NCBI GenBank assembly: GCA_021814735.1
Contig: JAKAHX010000017.1
Span: forward strand, 1-12,990
Origin: Chloroflexota bacterium
Lineage (GTDB): Bacteria; Chloroflexota; Limnocylindria; Limnocylindrales; CSP1-4
DNA length: 12,990 nucleotides
Reading direction: 5' to 3'
The notes under the pieces were generated by a model. That model saw only the letters and a program-made list of their open reading frames with translations, had not been told where the DNA came from and made no database searches. This document shows, piece after piece, positions 11,064-12,990 of the stretch. Position 1 is the first letter of the stretch. Each line of letters starts with the position of its first letter. Made by a program: the position numbers and the translations under genes.

Positions 11064-12990
11064 AGCCGGTGGCGAGATCCGCGGCCACCGCTCCCGAGAA
11101 CCGCCGCTCCAGCTCGGCCAGCAGCTCGCCGTCGTAGGCCACGCGCAGGCGCAGCTCCATGGGCTGCGTCCGGCCGTCCCCCAGCGGCACGTCCAGCACC
11201 ACCGGCGTGGACCCGGGTCGCGCCCGGAGGATCTCCCGGACCGCCGCAAACGCCTCCACCAGGGCCTCGCCGGTGAGCCCGCCGAAGCGCACGTGCAGTG
11301 CCCCGCCTGCGGGCGCCTCGAGCGCCCTGGTCGGCGCGGTGGCCTGCCGCTCGACGGCGCGCTCGATCTCGTCCGGGAACGGCGGCTCGTCGTCCTCGGA
11401 GGTGGCCGGCGCCCCGGCACCGGCGGCCGTCAGGGCAATCGAGGGCGCCCCGGCACCGGCGGCCGCCAAGCCGGTCGGGGGCGCCCCGATGGCCATCGAG
11501 CCGGTGGACATCGAGCCGGTGGGCATCAAGCCGGTGCGCGGCGCGCCGACGGGCGTTGGGCCAGCAGGCACCGCGATCTGCCGCTCGCCCAGGATCCCGC
11601 CACCGCGGAGCGGGGAGACGTGCGGGATCGTGCGGATCACCGTGGCCACCTTCCCGTTCCCGTTCGCCCCGTGCGGGCCGCTGGCCAGCGGCCCACGAGC
11701 AGCGGGCCCCTCGAAGCGCCCATCACGGTTGCCCGGTCCAGGTCCACCGCCGGGCCGCGGCATCGTCGCCACCGGCGGCCCGAACCCGGGGGCACGAGCG
11801 GCCTCCGAGGCACCCCACCCTGCCGTGCCGCGCGCGCCGGCCTCGCGGCCGCCCCGTCGTCCCCGCTCCAGGGCCTGGACCTGCCGCCCGAAGTCCTCCT
11901 CCCCGAGGGCGGTGACGTCCTCCCACGTCCAGACCGCGTCGGCCAGGATCACCGCCCCGTCACCCTTGTGGTCCACGCGCCCGGCCACCAGCAGGATCGC
12001 GTCGGCCTGCCAGGTGGACGCGGTGGCCTCGAAGGTGCGGGGAAACACGATCACCTCGACCGTGCCCTGCAGGTCCTCCAGGGTGGCGACACCCATGGTC
12101 GCCTTCGACTTTGTGACGACCCGTCGCATGCCGGTGACCACACCGCCCACCACCACGCGCTGCTGGTCCAGCTCCTCGCCCAGGTCGCCGCTGTAGGCCG
12201 TGACGTAGCGATCCATCTGCTGGGCCAGTGCCCCCAGCGGGTGGTCGGAGAGATACAGGCCGATCAGCTCCTTCTCCCAGCGCAGTCGTTCCCGGGCCGG
12301 CGCTTCGGTTGCCGCGGGCAGCGCCCTGTCGAGCACCTCCGGCTCGGCCACGTCGCCGAAGAGCGCCGTCTGTCCGCTGGAGCGGTCGCGCTGCTCGGAC
12401 TGCGCGGCGGCCATCGCGTCGTCGAGCGCCAGCAGCAGCTGCGCCGGGTGCCCGAAGCGGCCGAGCGCGCCGACCTTGATCAGCGACTCGAGGACGCGCT
12501 TGTTGACGAGCCGGAGGTCGACGCGGCGGCACAGGTCGGCCAGCGACCGGAAGTCGCCGTCCGCCTCGCGCGCCACGATGATCGACTCGATCGCGCCCTG
12601 CCCGACGTTCTTGACCGCCAGGAGCCCGAACCGGATCGCGCCGTCCTCCACCGTGAAGTCCAGGTGGCTCCGGTGGACGTCGGGGGGACGCACCTCGATC
12701 CCCAGGCGGCGGCACTCGGCCACGGCGGCGGCCACCTTGTCCGTGTTGTCACGGAACGCGGTGAGGACGCTGGCCATGTACTCGACCGTGTAGTTCGCCT
12801 TGAGGTACGCCGTCTGGTACGCGACCAGGCCGTACGTGGTGGCGTGGGCCTTGTTGAACCCGTACCGGGCGAACGGCTGGAACGCCGCGAAGACGGCCTC
12901 GATGACGTCCGGCCTGACCCCCCGCTCCGCGGCCTGCGGCACGAACTTGGCCATCATCTGCTGCAGGACGTCGTGCTTCTTCTTGCGGAT
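11062..12990 (-). CDS. dnaE: DNA polymerase III alpha subunit, C-terminal part (5' end outside window)
   Basis: This is the replicative polymerase subunit. The frame is open to the window edge and gives 642 residues; the first lines (IRKKKHDVLQQMMAKF) and FARYGFNKAHATTYGLVAYQTAYLKANY (about 41-68) are the fingers-domain signature. A helix-hairpin-helix region follows (about 125-170, KNVGQGAIESI and RRVDLRLVNKRVLESLIKVGA), then the linker ending ALFGD. The OB fold is at about 275-360 (VVVGGVVTGMRRVVTKSKATMGVATLEDLQGTVEVIVFP). Residues about 385-560 are a long Gly/Pro/Ala linker unlike the compact linkers of most alpha subunits. It has short tandem repeats and an acidic DDEPPF patch (532-537). 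The last 75 residues are the DnaE C-terminal tau-binding-type domain (LHVRFGGL...VVLDVPLGDGR). The ATG at 12957 is internal, not the start. Confidence 0.95.
   Translation of the reverse strand: MRKKKHDVLQQMMAKFVPQAAERGVRPDVIEAVFAAFQPFARYGFNKAHATTYGLVAYQTAYLKANYTVEYMASVLTAFRDNTDKVAAAVAECRRLGIEVRPPDVHRSHLDFTVEDGAIRFGLLAVKNVGQGAIESIIVAREADGDFRSLADLCRRVDLRLVNKRVLESLIKVGALGRFGHPAQLLLALDDAMAAAQSEQRDRSSGQTALFGDVAEPEVLDRALPAATEAPARERLRWEKELIGLYLSDHPLGALAQQMDRYVTAYSGDLGEELDQQRVVVGGVVTGMRRVVTKSKATMGVATLEDLQGTVEVIVFPRTFEATASTWQADAILLVAGRVDHKGDGAVILADAVWTWEDVTALGEEDFGRQVQALERGRRGGREAGARGTAGWGASEAARAPGFGPPVATMPRPGGGPGPGNRDGRFEGPAARGPLASGPHGANGNGKVATVIRTIPHVSPLRGGGILGERQIAVPAGPTPVGAPRTGLMPTGSMSTGSMAIGAPPTGLAAAGAGAPSIALTAAGAGAPATSEDDEPPFPDEIERAVERQATAPTRALEAPAGGALHVRFGGLTGEALVEAFAAVREILRARPGSTPVVLDVPLGDGRTQPMELRLRVAYDGELLAELERRFSGAVAADLATG
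11408..11536. repeat. Short tandem repeats coding the DnaE linker
   Basis: A 21-base block beginning GGCGCCCC occurs at 11408 and 11444 (period 36, a 12-residue AAGAGAP unit in the protein). A 15-base unit (gccatcgagccggtg and two variants) occurs at 11492, 11507 and 11522, coding the five-residue TGSM-type units. All repeats keep the frame, so length changes would not disrupt the polymerase. Confidence 0.75.

Noticed and set aside
1..12990. tRNA or rRNA genes
   Set aside because: No tRNA T-loop (GTTCRANNC) in a cloverleaf context and no conserved rRNA segments were seen on either strand by eye.

Overview
This is a very GC-rich chromosomal window with ordinary bacterial housekeeping and accessory genes and no sign of phage, plasmid or transposase genes. 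Gene content (MarR plus CLC, molybdopterin oxidoreductase with an N-terminal membrane domain, ArsR-DUF302-glutaredoxin, solitary groES, DnaE with a long Pro/Ala/Gly linker) and the mix of leaderless and Shine-Dalgarno starts would fit a GC-rich Chloroflexota (for example the Limnocylindria side) or Actinomycetota genome. That placement is inference; no rRNA or other decisive marker is present.

Layout: (1) 1-452 (+), C-terminal half of a nucleoside hydrolase, convergent with (2) 568-1893 (-), an M20D amidohydrolase. (3) 2016-3677 (+), a membrane-anchored sulfite-oxidase/YedY-type molybdopterin oxidoreductase, divergent from the amidohydrolase. (4) 3678-4335, a 658-base gap holding three copies of a 40-bp repeat, two direct at a 51-bp period and one inverted. 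(5) 4336-6860 (+), a MarR regulator translationally coupled by a GTGA overlap to a CLC anion transporter with CBS and TrkA-C domains. (6) 6861-7336, a convergent gap with an array of palindromic GC units. (7) 7337-8843 (-), a CPxC membrane protein, a DsrE-like protein and a solitary groES. (8) 8945-10016 (-), an arsR-DUF302-glutaredoxin operon with a readable promoter/operator. (9) 10017-10527, a divergent gap with a second palindromic array (32-bp period) and a three-armed perfect palindrome. (10) 10528-11043 (+), an unknown protein that looks internally duplicated. (11) 11062-12990 (-), the C-terminal 642 residues of DNA polymerase III alpha.

The minus-strand block 7337-10016 reads as a thiol/sulfur and proteostasis neighbourhood: a regulator with two cysteines, DUF302 (CNP motif), a CPWC glutaredoxin, GroES, a DsrE-like sulfur carrier and a CPVC membrane protein. 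The most unusual material is non-coding: two related palindromic repeat arrays, the 51-bp repeat, and the three-armed palindrome, which can form two mutually exclusive hairpins. I found no convincing new defence or mobile system; the repeat elements are the best candidates for something undescribed.
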